A stretch of 64,000 bases of DNA from Streptomyces abikoensis (GCF_014648775.1 NZ_BMRT01000001.1:310001-374000); one strand, 5' to 3'; counted from the first letter of the stretch, positions 1 through 9,254 are shown. The notes: generated by a model from the letters alone, not told the origin. Made by a program: numbers and translations.

Positions 1-270
1 CCCGGCGAATTGCAGGACCCCACACCAGCGAACACCCCACCAGGGCCAGGGAACTCAACGCCACCGCTACACCGCGCCCACGCATCATGCATCCTCCAGG
101 GAGACCCGAACCGCCACCGCCCCCTGCCTACCCGGGGCACCGCCGTCGGCACCGGTTCCCGCAGCGCGTGGACCGCGCACGCGCCGCCCGCGTACCACTC
201 GTCTCACGAATGACTCATGGGGGTGAGCTGTTCGATGTCGTACCGGCGGCGGAGGGCAGCCGGAGGGCGC
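1..270. other. No gene recognised at left edge
   Basis: I see no convincing coding region here. The open frames are proline- and arginine-rich with no family resemblance and look like antisense or random GC-rich frames. The stretch ends at the regulatory palindrome ahead of the phosphoketolase gene. Confidence 0.5.
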
Positions 271-285
271 CGGACCGAAGGTCCC
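271..285. promoter_or_regulatory. Candidate DevR-type box upstream of xfp
   Basis: CGGACCGAAGGTCCC matches the island's recurring pattern GGGnCC-N3-GGnCCC with one mismatch. It ends about 100 bp before the phosphoketolase start. Resemblance to the mycobacterial DevR/DosR box half-sites (GGGAC/GTCCC) suggests hypoxic control; binding is inferred. Confidence 0.6.
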
Positions 286-384
286 GGGATTGGATCCCGA
301 GCGGCCCTCGCCCGCTCGGGGCGTGGCACTGACTCTGAGGAGAACGACAAGTACGGCACCGTCCAACCCACCGGAGGCTCATCC

Positions 385-2769
385 ATGCGGGACGAAATGA
401 CGCCGACACCGGCCACCGGCCCGACCGACGCGGAGCTCCACGAACTGGACGCCCATTGGCGTGCCGCCAACTACCTCTCCGCCGGCCAGATCTACCTCCT
501 GGACAACCCACTGCTGGCCGAGCCGCTGCGCCCCGAGCACATCAAGCCGCGCCTCCTCGGGCACTGGGGCACCTCACCGGGACTCAACCTCGTCCACACT
601 CATCTCAACCGGGTCGTGCGGGCACGGGACCTGGACGTGGTGTGCATCTGGGGGCCGGGACACGGCGGACCGGCGGTGCTGGCGAACTCCTGGCTGGACG
701 GCAGCTACGGCGAGGTCTACCCCGACGTCGGCCGGGACGCCGCGGGCATGGCCAAGCTGTTTCGCCAGTTCTCCTTCCCCGGCGGCGTCCCTAGCCACGT
801 CGCCCCCGAGACCCCCGGGTCTATCCACGAGGGCGGCGAGCTCGGCTACAGCCTCGCCCACGCCTACGGGGCCGCGTTCGACAACCCGGGCCTGGTGGTG
901 GCCTGCGTGATCGGTGACGGGGAGGCGGAGACCGGGCCGCTGGCCGCTTCGTGGCACTCCAACAAGTTCCTCGACCCCGTCCACGACGGGGCCGTGCTGC
1001 CGATCCTGCACCTGAACGGCTACAAGATCGCCAATCCCACCGTGCTCGCCCGCCTGCCCGAGCCCGAGCTCGACGAGCTTCTGCGCGGCTACGGCCACGC
1101 TCCGATCCACGTCAGCGGCGACGACCCCCTGCAGGTCCACCACGACATGGCCGTGGCGATGGACACCGCCCTCGACCGCATCGCCCTGCTCCAGCGCACC
1201 GCACGGGAAGAGGGCGTCACCGAACGCCCGCGCTGGCCCGTGATCGTCCTGCGTACGCCCAAAGGCTGGACCGGGCCGAAGGAGGTCGACGGCGTGCCCG
1301 TCGAGGGCACCTGGCGCGCCCACCAGGTCCCCCTCTCCGAAGTGCGCGACAGCCCCCAACACCTGCGGCAGCTGGAGGAATGGCTGCGTTCCTACCGCCC
1401 CGCCGAACTCTTCGACGAGTGCGGCCGGCCCCGGCCACAGGTCCTCGCCTGCGTGCCCGAAGGCCCCCGCCGGCTTGGCGCGAACCCCCACGCAAACGGC
1501 GGACTGCTGCTGCGCGAGCTGCCCCTGCCCTCCCTGGAGCACCACGCCGTGCCCGTCGACAAACCGGGGAGCACGGTGCACGAACCGACCCGGGTGCTCG
1601 CCGAGCTGCTCGAAGAGGCTCTGGAGGCCACGAGCGACCGGCGCGACTTCCGTCTCGTCGGGCCTGACGAGACCGCCTCCAACCGGCTCCAGGCCGTCTA
1701 CCACGCGACGGGCAAGGCGTGGCAGGCCGCGACCGTCACCACGGACGAGCACCTCGACCGGCACGGCCGGGTGATGGAGATCCTCTCCGAGCACACCTGC
1801 CAGGGCTGGCTCGAGGGCTACCTGCTCACCGGCCGGCACGGGCTGTTCTCCTCCTACGAGGCGTTCGTGCACATCGTCGACTCCATGGTCAACCAGCACA
1901 TCAAGTGGCTGAAGGTCTCCCGGACCCTGCCCTGGCGACGCCCCATCGCCTCCCTCAACTACCTGCTCACCTCTCACGTGTGGCGCCAGGACCACAACGG
2001 CTTCTCCCACCAGGACCCGGGCTTCGTCGACCACGTCCTCAACAAGAGCCCCGAGGTCGTCCGCGTCTACCTGCCGCCGGACGCCAACACCTTGCTGGCC
2101 GTGGCCGAACACGTGCTGCGCTCCCGCGACTACGTCAACGTCGTCGTCGCCGGCAAACAGCCCTGCTTCGACTGGCTCGACCTCGACGACGCCCGCGCCC
2201 ACTGCGCCCGCGGCGTCGGCATCTGGGAATGGGCCGGCACCGAGAAGGCCGGCAGCGAGCCCGATGTCGTCCTGGCCGCCGCCGGCGACGTACCCACCCA
2301 GGAGATGCTTGCGGCGGCGAGCCTCCTGCGGCGCCACCTGCCACAGTTGGCCGTACGGGTCGTCAACGTCGTCGACATCGCCCGCCTGATGCCCCAGGAG
2401 GAGCACCCCCACGGCATGACCGACCACGAGTTCGACGCCCTCTTCACCCCCGACAAGCCGGTCATCTTCGCCTACCACGGCTACCCCTGGCTCATCCACC
2501 GCCTGGCCTACCGCCGCACCGGCCACCCCCACCTGCACGTGCGCGGCTACACCGAATCCGGCACCACCACCACGCCCTTCGACATGGTCGTGCGCAACAA
2601 CCTCGACCGCTACCGGCTCGTCATGGACGTCATCGACCGCGTCCCCGGTCTCGCGGGACGGGCCGCGGGCGTACGTCAGGCCATGGCCGACGCCCGCACC
2701 CGCCACCACGCCTGGATCCGCGAACACGGCACCGACATGCCAGAAGTCACCGACTGGACCTGGCCGTAG
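385..2769 (+). CDS. xfp: D-xylulose 5-phosphate/D-fructose 6-phosphate phosphoketolase
   Basis: Thiamine-diphosphate enzyme of the cytosol that splits xylulose-5-P or fructose-6-P with phosphate into acetyl-phosphate plus glyceraldehyde-3-P or erythrose-4-P. The 795-residue product has the family's usual length. Phosphoketolase landmarks seen include [10 protein letters not shown] near residue 60, GPGHGGPA near residue 90, the ThDP-binding region around [13 protein letters not shown], and SHQDPGF in the central domain. An ATG at 385 with GGAGG 8 bp upstream is chosen over the open frame beginning at 217, whose extra 56 residues have no family likeness. It stands alone, with a DevR-type box about 100 bp upstream and a hairpin downstream. 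Acetyl-phosphate from this route could feed ATP synthesis through acetate kinase, which is not in this window. Identification is firm; hypoxic control is inferred. Confidence 0.95.
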   Translation: MRDEMTPTPATGPTDAELHELDAHWRAANYLSAGQIYLLDNPLLAEPLRPEHIKPRLLGHWGTSPGLNLVHTHLNRVVRARDLDVVCIWGPGHGGPAVLANSWLDGSYGEVYPDVGRDAAGMAKLFRQFSFPGGVPSHVAPETPGSIHEGGELGYSLAHAYGAAFDNPGLVVACVIGDGEAETGPLAASWHSNKFLDPVHDGAVLPILHLNGYKIANPTVLARLPEPELDELLRGYGHAPIHVSGDDPLQVHHDMAVAMDTALDRIALLQRTAREEGVTERPRWPVIVLRTPKGWTGPKEVDGVPVEGTWRAHQVPLSEVRDSPQHLRQLEEWLRSYRPAELFDECGRPRPQVLACVPEGPRRLGANPHANGGLLLRELPLPSLEHHAVPVDKPGSTVHEPTRVLAELLEEALEATSDRRDFRLVGPDETASNRLQAVYHATGKAWQAATVTTDEHLDRHGRVMEILSEHTCQGWLEGYLLTGRHGLFSSYEAFVHIVDSMVNQHIKWLKVSRTLPWRRPIASLNYLLTSHVWRQDHNGFSHQDPGFVDHVLNKSPEVVRVYLPPDANTLLAVAEHVLRSRDYVNVVVAGKQPCFDWLDLDDARAHCARGVGIWEWAGTEKAGSEPDVVLAAAGDVPTQEMLAAASLLRRHLPQLAVRVVNVVDIARLMPQEEHPHGMTDHEFDALFTPDKPVIFAYHGYPWLIHRLAYRRTGHPHLHVRGYTESGTTTTPFDMVVRNNLDRYRLVMDVIDRVPGLAGRAAGVRQAMADARTRHHAWIREHGTDMPEVTDWTWP

Positions 2770-2905
2770 ACCGGACGACGGCATTCGATGCCGGCACCGT
2801 CTTCGATACCGAAGCCGATCCGTGGACGGGCGGGGTTTCCGTCCCCAGTCCCGCGACGGGCCAGGCCGGGCCTGGTCGGCGACCGGGTCGACGTCAGGTC
2901 ACGGG

Positions 2906-2934
2906 ACGGCGCCGGGGATCACCCCCGGCGCCGT
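2906..2934 (+). terminator. GC-rich hairpin downstream of xfp
   Basis: Perfect 12-bp arms (ACGGCGCCGGGG and its complement) flank a 5-base loop. There is no T-run, as is common in actinomycetes. It lies 136 bp after the xfp stop and next to the 3' end of the converging stress-protein relic, so it could serve both strands. Confidence 0.5.
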
Positions 2935-2950
2935 GCGCCGACGCCGTACG

Positions 2951-3660
2951 TCAAGAGCGAGCCGCCACGGCCACCGGGCACGGGGCGTGGCGCAGAGCCG
3001 CTTGCGTGACCGAGTCGACGGGGCGGACGGCAGCTGCTCGGCCGTGGCGTGACGGCCGACGACCAGGAGGGACACCCGCTGGCTCTGGGCCAGGAGGGCC
3101 TCCGGCGCGCCGCCCAGCTCGACGGGTTCGACGACGTCGACCCGCGGGTGGCGCTCGTGCCAGGCGCGTACGAGGTTACTCAGCGCTGCTCTGCGAGCTG
3201 CCCAGGGCGCCGGTCTCGGCGGCGAGACAGTACGACCCCGTGCTCCAGGCGAACAGCGGCGGGATCGTCGTCAAGGCCCGTACGGCCCGCACGCGGGCCA
3301 CGTGCGCGGCGGCGGTTTCGAAGGCGAGGTCGAGGGGCGGGTGCGGCGGCCTCCGCCTCGACGTCCGGCACGCCCATGGCGATGTCGCCGGTGCCGGGGT
3401 TCCCGGCGCCGCCCTCGCGCGGCCTGCGGACGAGGGCCACCGGGCCGACGGCCTGCCGCAGACGCGCAGAGCGACGGCACCGATCGGAATGGCCGAGGAC
3501 GAGCAGACCGGCGCGGACGGTTCCTGCCCCAGGGCCGGCACGGCGTCGTCGGGCATGAGTCGGGTGGCGACCTCCCGTGCCGGGCGGGCGGCCGGTAGCC
3601 GCCGCTCGCCCTCCCTCGACACGTCCTGTGCCTTGTCCGCTGGAGGTCGGCGTCACCGGC
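2951..3660 (-). pseudogene. Decayed universal stress protein (UspA family)
   Basis: Fragments of a two-domain universal stress protein are scattered over different frames of the minus strand. In order they are a stretch with MPDDAVPALGQEPSA, then VLGHSDR and VGPVALVRRP (end of the first Usp domain), then [20 protein letters not shown] and PPLFAWSTGSY (start of the second), then LLVVGRH, and finally HAPCPVAVAARS followed by a stop at 2951. These correspond in order to parts of the intact two-domain gene at 10526-11398. At least two frame changes separate them and no start codon or N-terminal Walker-like region is left. It is a relic of a third stress-protein gene in the island; the upstream end is approximate. 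Confidence 0.65.
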
Positions 3661-3824
3661 GACCGTCACGTGCAAAGACCGCCGCACTCAGGCGTGCACC
3701 AGGCGCAGCGCCGCCCCACGACGTGCCGCTCCGGCGACAGCTCAGTCGGCGGGGGTAGGGCCGTGATCAGTGCCGTCGGGGCCGGCGGTGACGGGACGGG
3801 CGTGGCTGCCTCGTTATTACTCGT

Positions 3825-4754
3825 TCAGGCGACGGGGACGAGGGTGACGGGGCAGTGGGCGTGGTGCAGCACCGCGTGGGTGACGGGGCCGAGTTGCAGG
3901 CCGAGCGAGTGGCGGGGGCGGTGAGCGGCGAGGACGACGACGTCGGCCCGGGTGCTCGCCTCGACAAGCGCCCGTGCGGCGCCCTCGTAGACGGATTCGG
4001 TGTGTACCTCCACATCCGGGTACTCCTCGCGCAGCACCGCTGTGGCGAAGGCGGGCACGGCCGCCTCGCACCTGCGTTGCTGGTCGGTGCCCTCCCAGTA
4101 CAGTTCCGCGGACGGCAGCACGCCCGGCACGGCCGGGTACTGCCAGGCGTGCAGCACCTTCAGCGAGGCGCCGCGCCGGTGTGCCTCCTGGAAGCCGAAG
4201 CGCACGGCGTCGGCGTCCGCCTCCGAGGCGATGCCGACCAGGACGGCCCCGTGGGGCTCGCGCGTCTCCCCGCGGACCACCGTCAACGGCCGGGTGCAGT
4301 GGGCGGCCACGCGCAGACCGACCGAGCCCAGCAGCAGGCCGGTGAAGCCGCCGTGGCCGCGCGTGCCGACGACGGTGAGCGCGGCGGCTCGTCCGGCCCG
4401 TAGCAGGGCCCGGGCGGCGGGTTCGGTCGTCAGGTGCGGGATGGTCCGCAGGTCCGAGTGGCGGGAGGCGACGCGTTCGACGGCGGCGTCGGTGACGGCG
4501 CGGCCCGCCCGGTAGAGCGTCTGCGCCTCGTTGGGGGTGATCGCCTCGCCCGGCCGCTCCCGCTCCGTCTGCTCGCGCGGCTCCGCCCCTCTCTTCGGCC
4601 CATGCAGGCCCCACGGCCAGCCGCAGACCACTTCCAGGGCGACGTTGCGCCGCAGGGCCTCCTCGGCGGCGTGATCGAGGGCCCGCAGCGCGGGGCCGGA
4701 CCCGTCGAAGCCGACCACGACGCGGTCGGCGGAGGGGACATCGGTGAGGACCAT
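3825..4754 (-). CDS. Universal stress protein, two UspA domains
   Basis: Cytosolic tandem UspA protein of 309 residues. The first domain begins at RVVVGFDGSG and carries the ATP-binding signature G-2x-G-9x-G(S) in VGTRGHGGFTGLLLGS near residue 145. The second domain (about residues 170-309) ends in the typical HAVLHHAHCPVTLVP but its ATP loop is degenerate (AAHRPRHSLGLQLGP). Such proteins bind ATP or sense energy and are among the most strongly induced dormancy genes in mycobacteria and Streptomyces. The ATG at 4754 follows GGAGAAG; a TTG four codons earlier is less likely because it overlaps that ribosome site. A DevR-type box lies about 158 bp upstream. The exact role is unknown. Confidence 0.9.
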   Translation of the reverse strand: MVLTDVPSADRVVVGFDGSGPALRALDHAAEEALRRNVALEVVCGWPWGLHGPKRGAEPREQTERERPGEAITPNEAQTLYRAGRAVTDAAVERVASRHSDLRTIPHLTTEPAARALLRAGRAAALTVVGTRGHGGFTGLLLGSVGLRVAAHCTRPLTVVRGETREPHGAVLVGIASEADADAVRFGFQEAHRRGASLKVLHAWQYPAVPGVLPSAELYWEGTDQQRRCEAAVPAFATAVLREEYPDVEVHTESVYEGAARALVEASTRADVVVLAAHRPRHSLGLQLGPVTHAVLHHAHCPVTLVPVA

Positions 4755-4911
4755 GGTCTTCTCCAAGCGCGGAAAGGGCTGGGGCGGGAGGCGGGCCGTA
4801 CAGGCGGGAAGGGACCGGCGAAGGCGCCGGCCCCGGGCCCGTCACCGGTGAGCCCGCAATCCAGACTTCCGCGGCGCGGGGTGCCGCGCCCGGGGCCGTA
4901 CGGTCCGGGCC

Positions 4912-4926
4912 GGGCCCGAAGGTCCC
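4912..4926. promoter_or_regulatory. Candidate DevR-type box upstream of usp
   Basis: GGGCCCGAAGGTCCC is a full match to GGGnCC-N3-GGnCCC. It sits between the HAD gene's 3' end and the start of the stress-protein gene transcribed leftwards. Function is inferred from recurrence across the island. Confidence 0.65.
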
Positions 4927-4946
4927 GGCCGCCCTGCCGCCGGGGT

Positions 4947-5747
4947 TCAGGCCGCGGCGCCGACTAGGCCGGACCTGACGCCCAGCTCGTCGAGATCGTG
5001 CACCACCACGTCGGCACCATGGCGGAACATCTCCGTCATCTGCTGGACGTCCCCGGCGGGCGTGAGCCCGACGACCCGCCCGAAACCTCCCCGTGCGGCG
5101 GCTGCAACCCCGTACGGGCTGGCGTCCACCACAGCTGTTTCACGAGGGCCGGCACCCAGCAGCCGGGCGGCGTGATGCAGCAGCGCCGGGTCCGGGCGCG
5201 TGGGCAGGCGCAGGCGGGCCTGGTCGTCCCCGTCGAGCACCACGTCCAGCAGGGGCAGCACTCCTCGCGCGACGAGCAGACCACGGGCGCGGGCGGTGCC
5301 CGACACGGCGGCGCAAGCGATGCCTTGGGCGCGCAGCGCCGTCAGCAGTCCGGCTGTTCCCCGCCGGAGGCCGATGCCGTAGTGGCGCAGGTACCTCCGG
5401 AGCATCTCCTGCTGGTGGACGGCGAGGTCGTGCGTGATCCGTGCGGCTTCGTCGAAACTGTCCACCGGCAATCCCCGTGCCTCGAGGAACGAGGTCACCG
5501 CGCTCAGCAGGTGGCTTCCGTCCAGGAACCGCGCCACCTCCATCTGCGGATCGGGTCCCGCCGCCCCCGAACCCGGGGCATGGGTGCACAGGTAGTCGTC
5601 CAGGACGAAGGTCCAGGTGGCCGCTTGCACGTGTACGAGGTCGGTGAGAACCGAGTCGGCGTCGAGGACGACCGCGCGGATGCGAGGGGGCAGGACCGGG
5701 CAGTCGTCGTCGGGTACGCGTTCGGGTACGCGGGCAAGCGGGCACAT
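4947..5747 (-). CDS. HAD-superfamily hydrolase, catalytic motifs partly altered
   Basis: A 266-residue protein of the haloacid-dehalogenase fold, beta-phosphoglucomutase-like subgroup. Motif I reads VLDADSVLTD (usual form DxDGVLTD), keeping both aspartates. Motif II is AVSGTA. The lysine of motif III, normally in a KP-x-PD context, is replaced by arginine in PTRPDP. Motif IV reads VVDASPYGVAAAARGGF (usual EDAxxGVxAAxxAGF). A helical cap lies between motifs I and II at about residues 45-125. It may act on a sugar phosphate, but the missing lysine makes full activity uncertain. A DevR-type box lies about 63 bp upstream, so it probably belongs to the stress regulon. The substrate is not known. 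Confidence 0.75.
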   Translation of the reverse strand: MCPLARVPERVPDDDCPVLPPRIRAVVLDADSVLTDLVHVQAATWTFVLDDYLCTHAPGSGAAGPDPQMEVARFLDGSHLLSAVTSFLEARGLPVDSFDEAARITHDLAVHQQEMLRRYLRHYGIGLRRGTAGLLTALRAQGIACAAVSGTARARGLLVARGVLPLLDVVLDGDDQARLRLPTRPDPALLHHAARLLGAGPRETAVVDASPYGVAAAARGGFGRVVGLTPAGDVQQMTEMFRHGADVVVHDLDELGVRSGLVGAAA

Positions 5748-5809
5748 CGGCTGCCTCCTCAGGTCGCTGACGGGTACCCATCACAGGGCGTGGCACCGCT
5801 GCGGCCCAT

Positions 5810-5824
5810 GGGCCAAAGGGCCCC
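5810..5824. promoter_or_regulatory. Candidate DevR-type box upstream of HAD gene
   Basis: GGGCCAAAGGGCCCC keeps half-sites GGGCC and GCCCC at the 5-base spacing seen elsewhere, with one mismatch to the longer consensus. It is about 63 bp before the minus-strand start at 5747. Confidence 0.5.
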
Positions 5825-5865
5825 GGCTCCTGCCATCCGGCCGCGATCGACCACGGAACAGCCGG

Positions 5866-6093
5866 GTGACGGTGCGACCGGTCGTCGCGGGCGTGGACGG
5901 CTTCCGAGGAGAGCCTGACCACCGCCCGGTGAGCCTGGCAGTGACCGCCCACGCGGACGTATCGGTGGCGCTGGTCTTGGGCGCAGGCCCGCGAAGAGGC
6001 CGGCGCGCAACTCCTCACCGGCCTGCTGCCCCGTGGCGCCGACGCCGGCCGCCTGGCCCGCCACCCCGCACCGGGCGGGCGGTGACGGGCGCC
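5866..6093 (+). pseudogene. Possible relic of a universal stress protein N-terminus
   Basis: From a GTG at 5866 the frame reads VTVRPVVAGVDG, the typical start of a Streptomyces UspA protein. One base later, in the next frame, come SEESLTTAR and then a stop where a tryptophan is expected. A further stretch reading QAREEAGAQLLTGLLP sits in another frame. I interpret this as the 5' end of another decayed stress-protein gene, but the likeness is short and the call is weak. Confidence 0.3.
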
Positions 6094-6214
6094 AGGCGGC
6101 CGGGGCGCGGAGCGTCATGGCACTCGAGCCGACGAAGACGCCCTGCCCGGCCGCCCCTTGCGTTCGGTCAGCGCTGTCCGGGGGCGGTATCGGTGCCTTC
6201 GCCCTTCGTTCCGG

Positions 6215-6550
6215 TCAGAACGGAAGAGCCCCCGCCTCGACGACCTCCGCGTTCAGCTCGCACCAGGCGGTGGAGGTGCCACCGGAACGGGCGCGGTTGC
6301 CGAAGCGGAGGTACAGATTGCCGTCGGGCTGGTGACAGACGACGTACCCGGTGAAGGAACTGCCGTGACACGTGATCGATGCGCCGTGCCCACGGCTGCC
6401 CCTTTGGTATTGCCACGCATCGCAGGACAAGGATGACGTGGCGGTGGTGCCGGAAGACGAGGCGGAAGCGGGCGCTGCGCCGGTGACGGCACCCGCACCC
6501 GCGAGGGCGAGCACCATACCCACGGTTGCGGTCCGGAAGCAGATTTTCAT
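6215..6550 (-). CDS. Small secreted protein of unknown function
   Basis: 111 residues with a clear Sec signal peptide: MKICFRTATVG, then a hydrophobic stretch, then an Ala-x-Ala cleavage region near residue 30. The mature part has four cysteines (in SCDAW, ITCHG, VVCHQ, AWCEL), probably two disulfides, and glycine/serine-rich loops (QYQRGSRGHGASI, LYLRFGNRARSGG). It is probably an exported soluble protein. The ATG at 6550 is preceded by AGGAGG. No family is recognised, and it transcribes away from the CBS-BON pair. It is the only clearly secreted gene in the anaerobic island. Confidence 0.75.
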   Translation of the reverse strand: MKICFRTATVGMVLALAGAGAVTGAAPASASSSGTTATSSLSCDAWQYQRGSRGHGASITCHGSSFTGYVVCHQPDGNLYLRFGNRARSGGTSTAWCELNAEVVEAGALPF

Positions 6551-6692
6551 GTGCCCTCCTGTCGATGTCCTGTTCGATCGACGCGGAAGGGGACGCTACT
6601 CCCGGGCGCCCGCACCGGGTAGGGCCGAAGTCCCGCCGGAACGGAGTTGGCCGGGAACCGTTCGTTCCACCGTCGGCACCAAGCCGAAACCG

Positions 6693-6728
6693 AGGACCCA
6701 TCGCCCCGGCACCGGGGCCTACCGGCCC
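6693..6728. promoter_or_regulatory. Two overlapping-type candidate DevR boxes upstream of CBS-BON pair
   Basis: AGGACCCATCGCCCC (6693-6707) and GGGGCCTACCGGCCC (6714-6728) both keep GGnnC-N5-GnCCC geometry with one or two mismatches. They lie 65-100 bp before the start at 6793. Tandem boxes are usual at strongly DevR-controlled mycobacterial promoters; function here is inferred. Confidence 0.45.
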
Positions 6729-6792
6729 AAGCCGGGCCCGGGCCCGGGCGCCAGGCTGATGAGCGGAGTGCCAGAACGCGAAGGAGCCGAAC

Positions 6793-7458
6793 ATGGTGGA
6801 GCACCGCACGGTCGACGAGCTCATGACCCGGAAGGTCGTTCGCGTGCGCGCGGACACACTGTTCAAGGGGATCGTCAGGGAGCTCGTGGAGAACGACGTC
6901 ACGGCCGTGCCGGTCGTGGACGGTGACGACCGGGTGGTCGGCGTGGTCTCGGAAGCCGACCTGATACGCAAGCCCGCCGGTCTGCCCGACCCCTTCGGCC
7001 TGCTGCCCCTCCCGCACCTCCGTCCCAGGGAGCGGGCGAAGGCCGAGAGCACACGGGCCGACGAGCTGATGACCGCTCCCCCGGTCTGTGCCCGGCCCGG
7101 GTGGAACGTCGTGGAGGCGGCCCGTGTGATGACGACGCGGCACGTCAAGCGCCTCCCCGTGGTCGACGAGACCTTCAGGCTCCTCGGGATCATCAGCCGC
7201 TCGGACGTCCTGCGGGTCTACCTGCGCGACGATGCCGCCATCCGCTCCGAGATCGAACGCGACCTCCTTCAACGGACCATGGGCCTGGCGCCCTCGGCGG
7301 TGAACGCTGTGGTGTCCGAAGGGCAGGTCTTGCTCACCGGCACGGTCGAGCCCGAGAGCCGGAGCGCGATTCCCGTGATCGAGCGCCTGTGCCGCTCGGT
7401 GGACGGGGTCGTATCGGTCCACCAGCGCATCTCGTACGCCGGTCCGCCGAGGAGCTGA
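6793..7458 (+). CDS. CBS-domain pair plus BON domain protein (first copy)
   Basis: 221 residues. The first CBS domain (about 8-65) contains VGVVSEADL. The second (about 90-145) contains VKRLPVVDE and LGIISRSDVLRVYLR. A BON-like domain follows from about 150 to 215 with VNAVVSEGQVLLTGTV. CBS pairs bind adenosine nucleotides and act as energy sensors; BON domains bind surfaces or ligands. ATG at 6793 with GGAG 10 bp upstream. Only 5 bp separate it from the second copy, so the two are co-transcribed. Proteins of this architecture recur in Streptomyces stress clusters with universal stress proteins. The target is unknown. Confidence 0.85.
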   Translation: MVEHRTVDELMTRKVVRVRADTLFKGIVRELVENDVTAVPVVDGDDRVVGVVSEADLIRKPAGLPDPFGLLPLPHLRPRERAKAESTRADELMTAPPVCARPGWNVVEAARVMTTRHVKRLPVVDETFRLLGIISRSDVLRVYLRDDAAIRSEIERDLLQRTMGLAPSAVNAVVSEGQVLLTGTVEPESRSAIPVIERLCRSVDGVVSVHQRISYAGPPRS

Positions 7459-7463
7459 GAGCC

Positions 7464-8114
7464 ATGCCGTACGCCCAGAGCAATGTCAGTGATGTGATGA
7501 CCCAGACCGTGGTGGCGGTCAGCCGCGCCGCTGTCTACAAGGAGATCGCCAGGACGCTCGCGGAGTGGAAGGTCAGCGCCGTGCCGGTCCTGAACGGCGA
7601 GGACATGGTGATCGGAGTCGTCTCCGAGGCCGACCTCCTGTCCAAGGAGGAGCACAAGGGCCGCGCCCCGGTCGGCGCCGACGGGCTCCACCGGCTGACC
7701 GACCTGGCGAAAGCCGGCGCGAGGACAGCCGAGGATCTTATGAGCGCTCCCGCCGTCACCGTGCACGGCAACGCGTCCGTCGCGGAAGCCGCACGCACCA
7801 TGGCCCGTGCGGGCGTCAAACGGCTGCCCGTCGTGGACGCGCACGGCAGGCTCGTCGGCATCGTCAGCCGCTGTGACCTGCTCAAGGTCTACCTGCGCGG
7901 CGACGACGACATCGCCGCCGAGATCCACGACAGCGTCATCGCACCGCTCTTTTCCCACAGCCGGCCAACGGTGCAGGTCCGGGTGGAGGAAGGCCTCGTC
8001 ACCCTCCGCGGGCACATGACCGACGCGGCACTGATCCCGCTGGTGGCACGGCTGCTGCGAGCGGTCGAAGGCGTCGTCGGTGTCGATGTGCGGCTGGATG
8101 CCCCCGTCACCTGA
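7464..8114 (+). CDS. CBS-domain pair plus BON domain protein (second copy)
   Basis: 216 residues with the same CBS-CBS-BON order as its upstream neighbour: VIGVVSEADLLS in CBS1, VKRLPVVDAHGRLVGIVSRCDLLKVYLRG (quoted in part) in CBS2, then VRVEEGLVTLRGHMTD in BON. The ribosome site (AGGAG) lies inside the last codons of the previous gene, indicating translational coupling. Together with 14650-15294 this gives three related copies in the window, suggesting duplication followed by divergence. A role as an adenylate-responsive regulator in energy-starved cells is plausible but not shown. Confidence 0.85.
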   Translation: MPYAQSNVSDVMTQTVVAVSRAAVYKEIARTLAEWKVSAVPVLNGEDMVIGVVSEADLLSKEEHKGRAPVGADGLHRLTDLAKAGARTAEDLMSAPAVTVHGNASVAEAARTMARAGVKRLPVVDAHGRLVGIVSRCDLLKVYLRGDDDIAAEIHDSVIAPLFSHSRPTVQVRVEEGLVTLRGHMTDAALIPLVARLLRAVEGVVGVDVRLDAPVT

Positions 8115-8199
8115 TCCGGCAGAGGACCGGACGGCCCCAGGGACCGGACCGGTGGTCCCGCCCCGCCCGAAGGCTTCCAGGACCGTCAGCCTCCGGAAG

Positions 8200-8214
8200 G
8201 GGGCCGTTGGCCCA
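8200..8214. promoter_or_regulatory. Candidate DevR-type box upstream of flavohemoglobin
   Basis: GGGGCCGTTGGCCCA matches GGGnCC-N3-GGnCCC except at the last base and ends about 98 bp before the start at 8312. Further GGACC-rich symmetric sequence (GGGACC...GGTCCC, 8140-8159) lies upstream. Confidence 0.5.
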
Positions 8215-8311
8215 CCGCTCCCCAGGAGCATTCTCCCGCAGGCTATGAGCAATTGCGTTGCCGGGTTCCGTGGCTCCCACACCAGCGGGCCATAGTTTCT
8301 TAGGAGCACCC

Positions 8312-9250
8312 ATGCTTTCCCCCGAGTCCGCCGCGGTGATCCGGGCCACGCTCCCCGCCGTGGGCGGTGCGCTGGACGACATCACCACGCGCCCGGACGT
8401 GCTGCTCGGCCGGATCGCGCACAAGCACGCGGCGGTCGGCGTCACGGACGAGCAGTACACGATCGTGCACAAGTACCTCTTCGCCGCCATCGCCGACGTG
8501 CTCGGCGACGCCGTCACGCCCGAGGTGGCGGCAGCCTGGGACGAGGTCTACTGGCTCATGGCCGGCGCCCTGATCGCTCAGGAGGCACGGCTCTACCTCG
8601 AGGCCCAGGTGCGGCCCGATCAGCCCTGGCGCCGCTGGACCGTTGTCGAGCGGCGCGAGGAGACCCCGGACGCGGCGTCCATCCTGCTGCGCCCGGCCGA
8701 CGGCGCCCCGGCGCCGCGGGCCCGGGCGGGGCAGTACGTGAGTGTGCGCGTCCGCATGCCGGACGGGGTGCACCAACTGCGCCAGTACAGCATCTCCTCG
8801 GCGCCCGGAGACGGAACGCGCCGCATCACCGTCAAACGGGTCCGCGGCGAGGCCGTCCCCGACGGTGAGGTGTCCAACCTCCTGCTGGACACCGTACGGA
8901 CCGGTGACGAGCTCACCCTGTCCGCACCGTTCGGCGACGTCGTGCACGCCGACCGCTCCCCCGCCGACCACGCCCTGCGCGCGGACATCCACCGCCTGGT
9001 CGAGGCCCTGCCGGCGGCCCGCTCCCTGTTCTGGTACGAGCGTCCCGGCACCGAGGAGCCGACGGCCCTGCCCGGGATCATGAGCCTCGACGACGTCGAT
9101 CTGCCGAAGGACGCGAGCGTCTATCTGTGCGGCCCCCTGCCGTTCATGCGCGCCTTCCGCGACGAGCTGCTCCGCGCCGGGGTATCGGCGCGCGACATCA
9201 CGTACGAGGTCTTCGGCCCCGACCTGTGGCTGGCCGACGCCACCGGGTGA
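8312..9250 (+). CDS. hmp: Flavohemoglobin-like protein with two internal in-frame deletions
   Basis: Flavohemoglobins (NO dioxygenase) are about 400 residues; this one is 312. The N-terminus MLSPESAAVIRATLPAVGGA is a normal globin start, but DDITT is followed directly by RPDVLLGRIAHKHAAVG. About 40-45 residues that carry globin helices B to E (Tyr-B10, Gln-E7) are missing. The proximal histidine region IAHKH remains. The FAD domain is present (LRQYSISS). After FGDVV the sequence jumps to HADRSPADHAL, so the glycine-rich NAD-binding segment (usually VSAGIGxTPM) is also missing, while the C-terminal YLCGPLPFM and FGPDLW are intact. Both junctions keep frame. The ATG at 8312 has TAGGAG upstream. 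Unlikely to be a normal NO dioxygenase; it may be a decaying gene or a reshaped protein. Confidence 0.8.
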   Translation: MLSPESAAVIRATLPAVGGALDDITTRPDVLLGRIAHKHAAVGVTDEQYTIVHKYLFAAIADVLGDAVTPEVAAAWDEVYWLMAGALIAQEARLYLEAQVRPDQPWRRWTVVERREETPDAASILLRPADGAPAPRARAGQYVSVRVRMPDGVHQLRQYSISSAPGDGTRRITVKRVRGEAVPDGEVSNLLLDTVRTGDELTLSAPFGDVVHADRSPADHALRADIHRLVEALPAARSLFWYERPGTEEPTALPGIMSLDDVDLPKDASVYLCGPLPFMRAFRDELLRAGVSARDITYEVFGPDLWLADATG

Positions 9251-9254
9251 AGGC

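Noticed and set aside
574-2784. Long minus-strand open frame opposite xfp
   Set aside because: Typical antisense shadow of a high-GC gene; repetitive Gly/Val/Asp composition, no family likeness, and the plus-strand phosphoketolase is certain.
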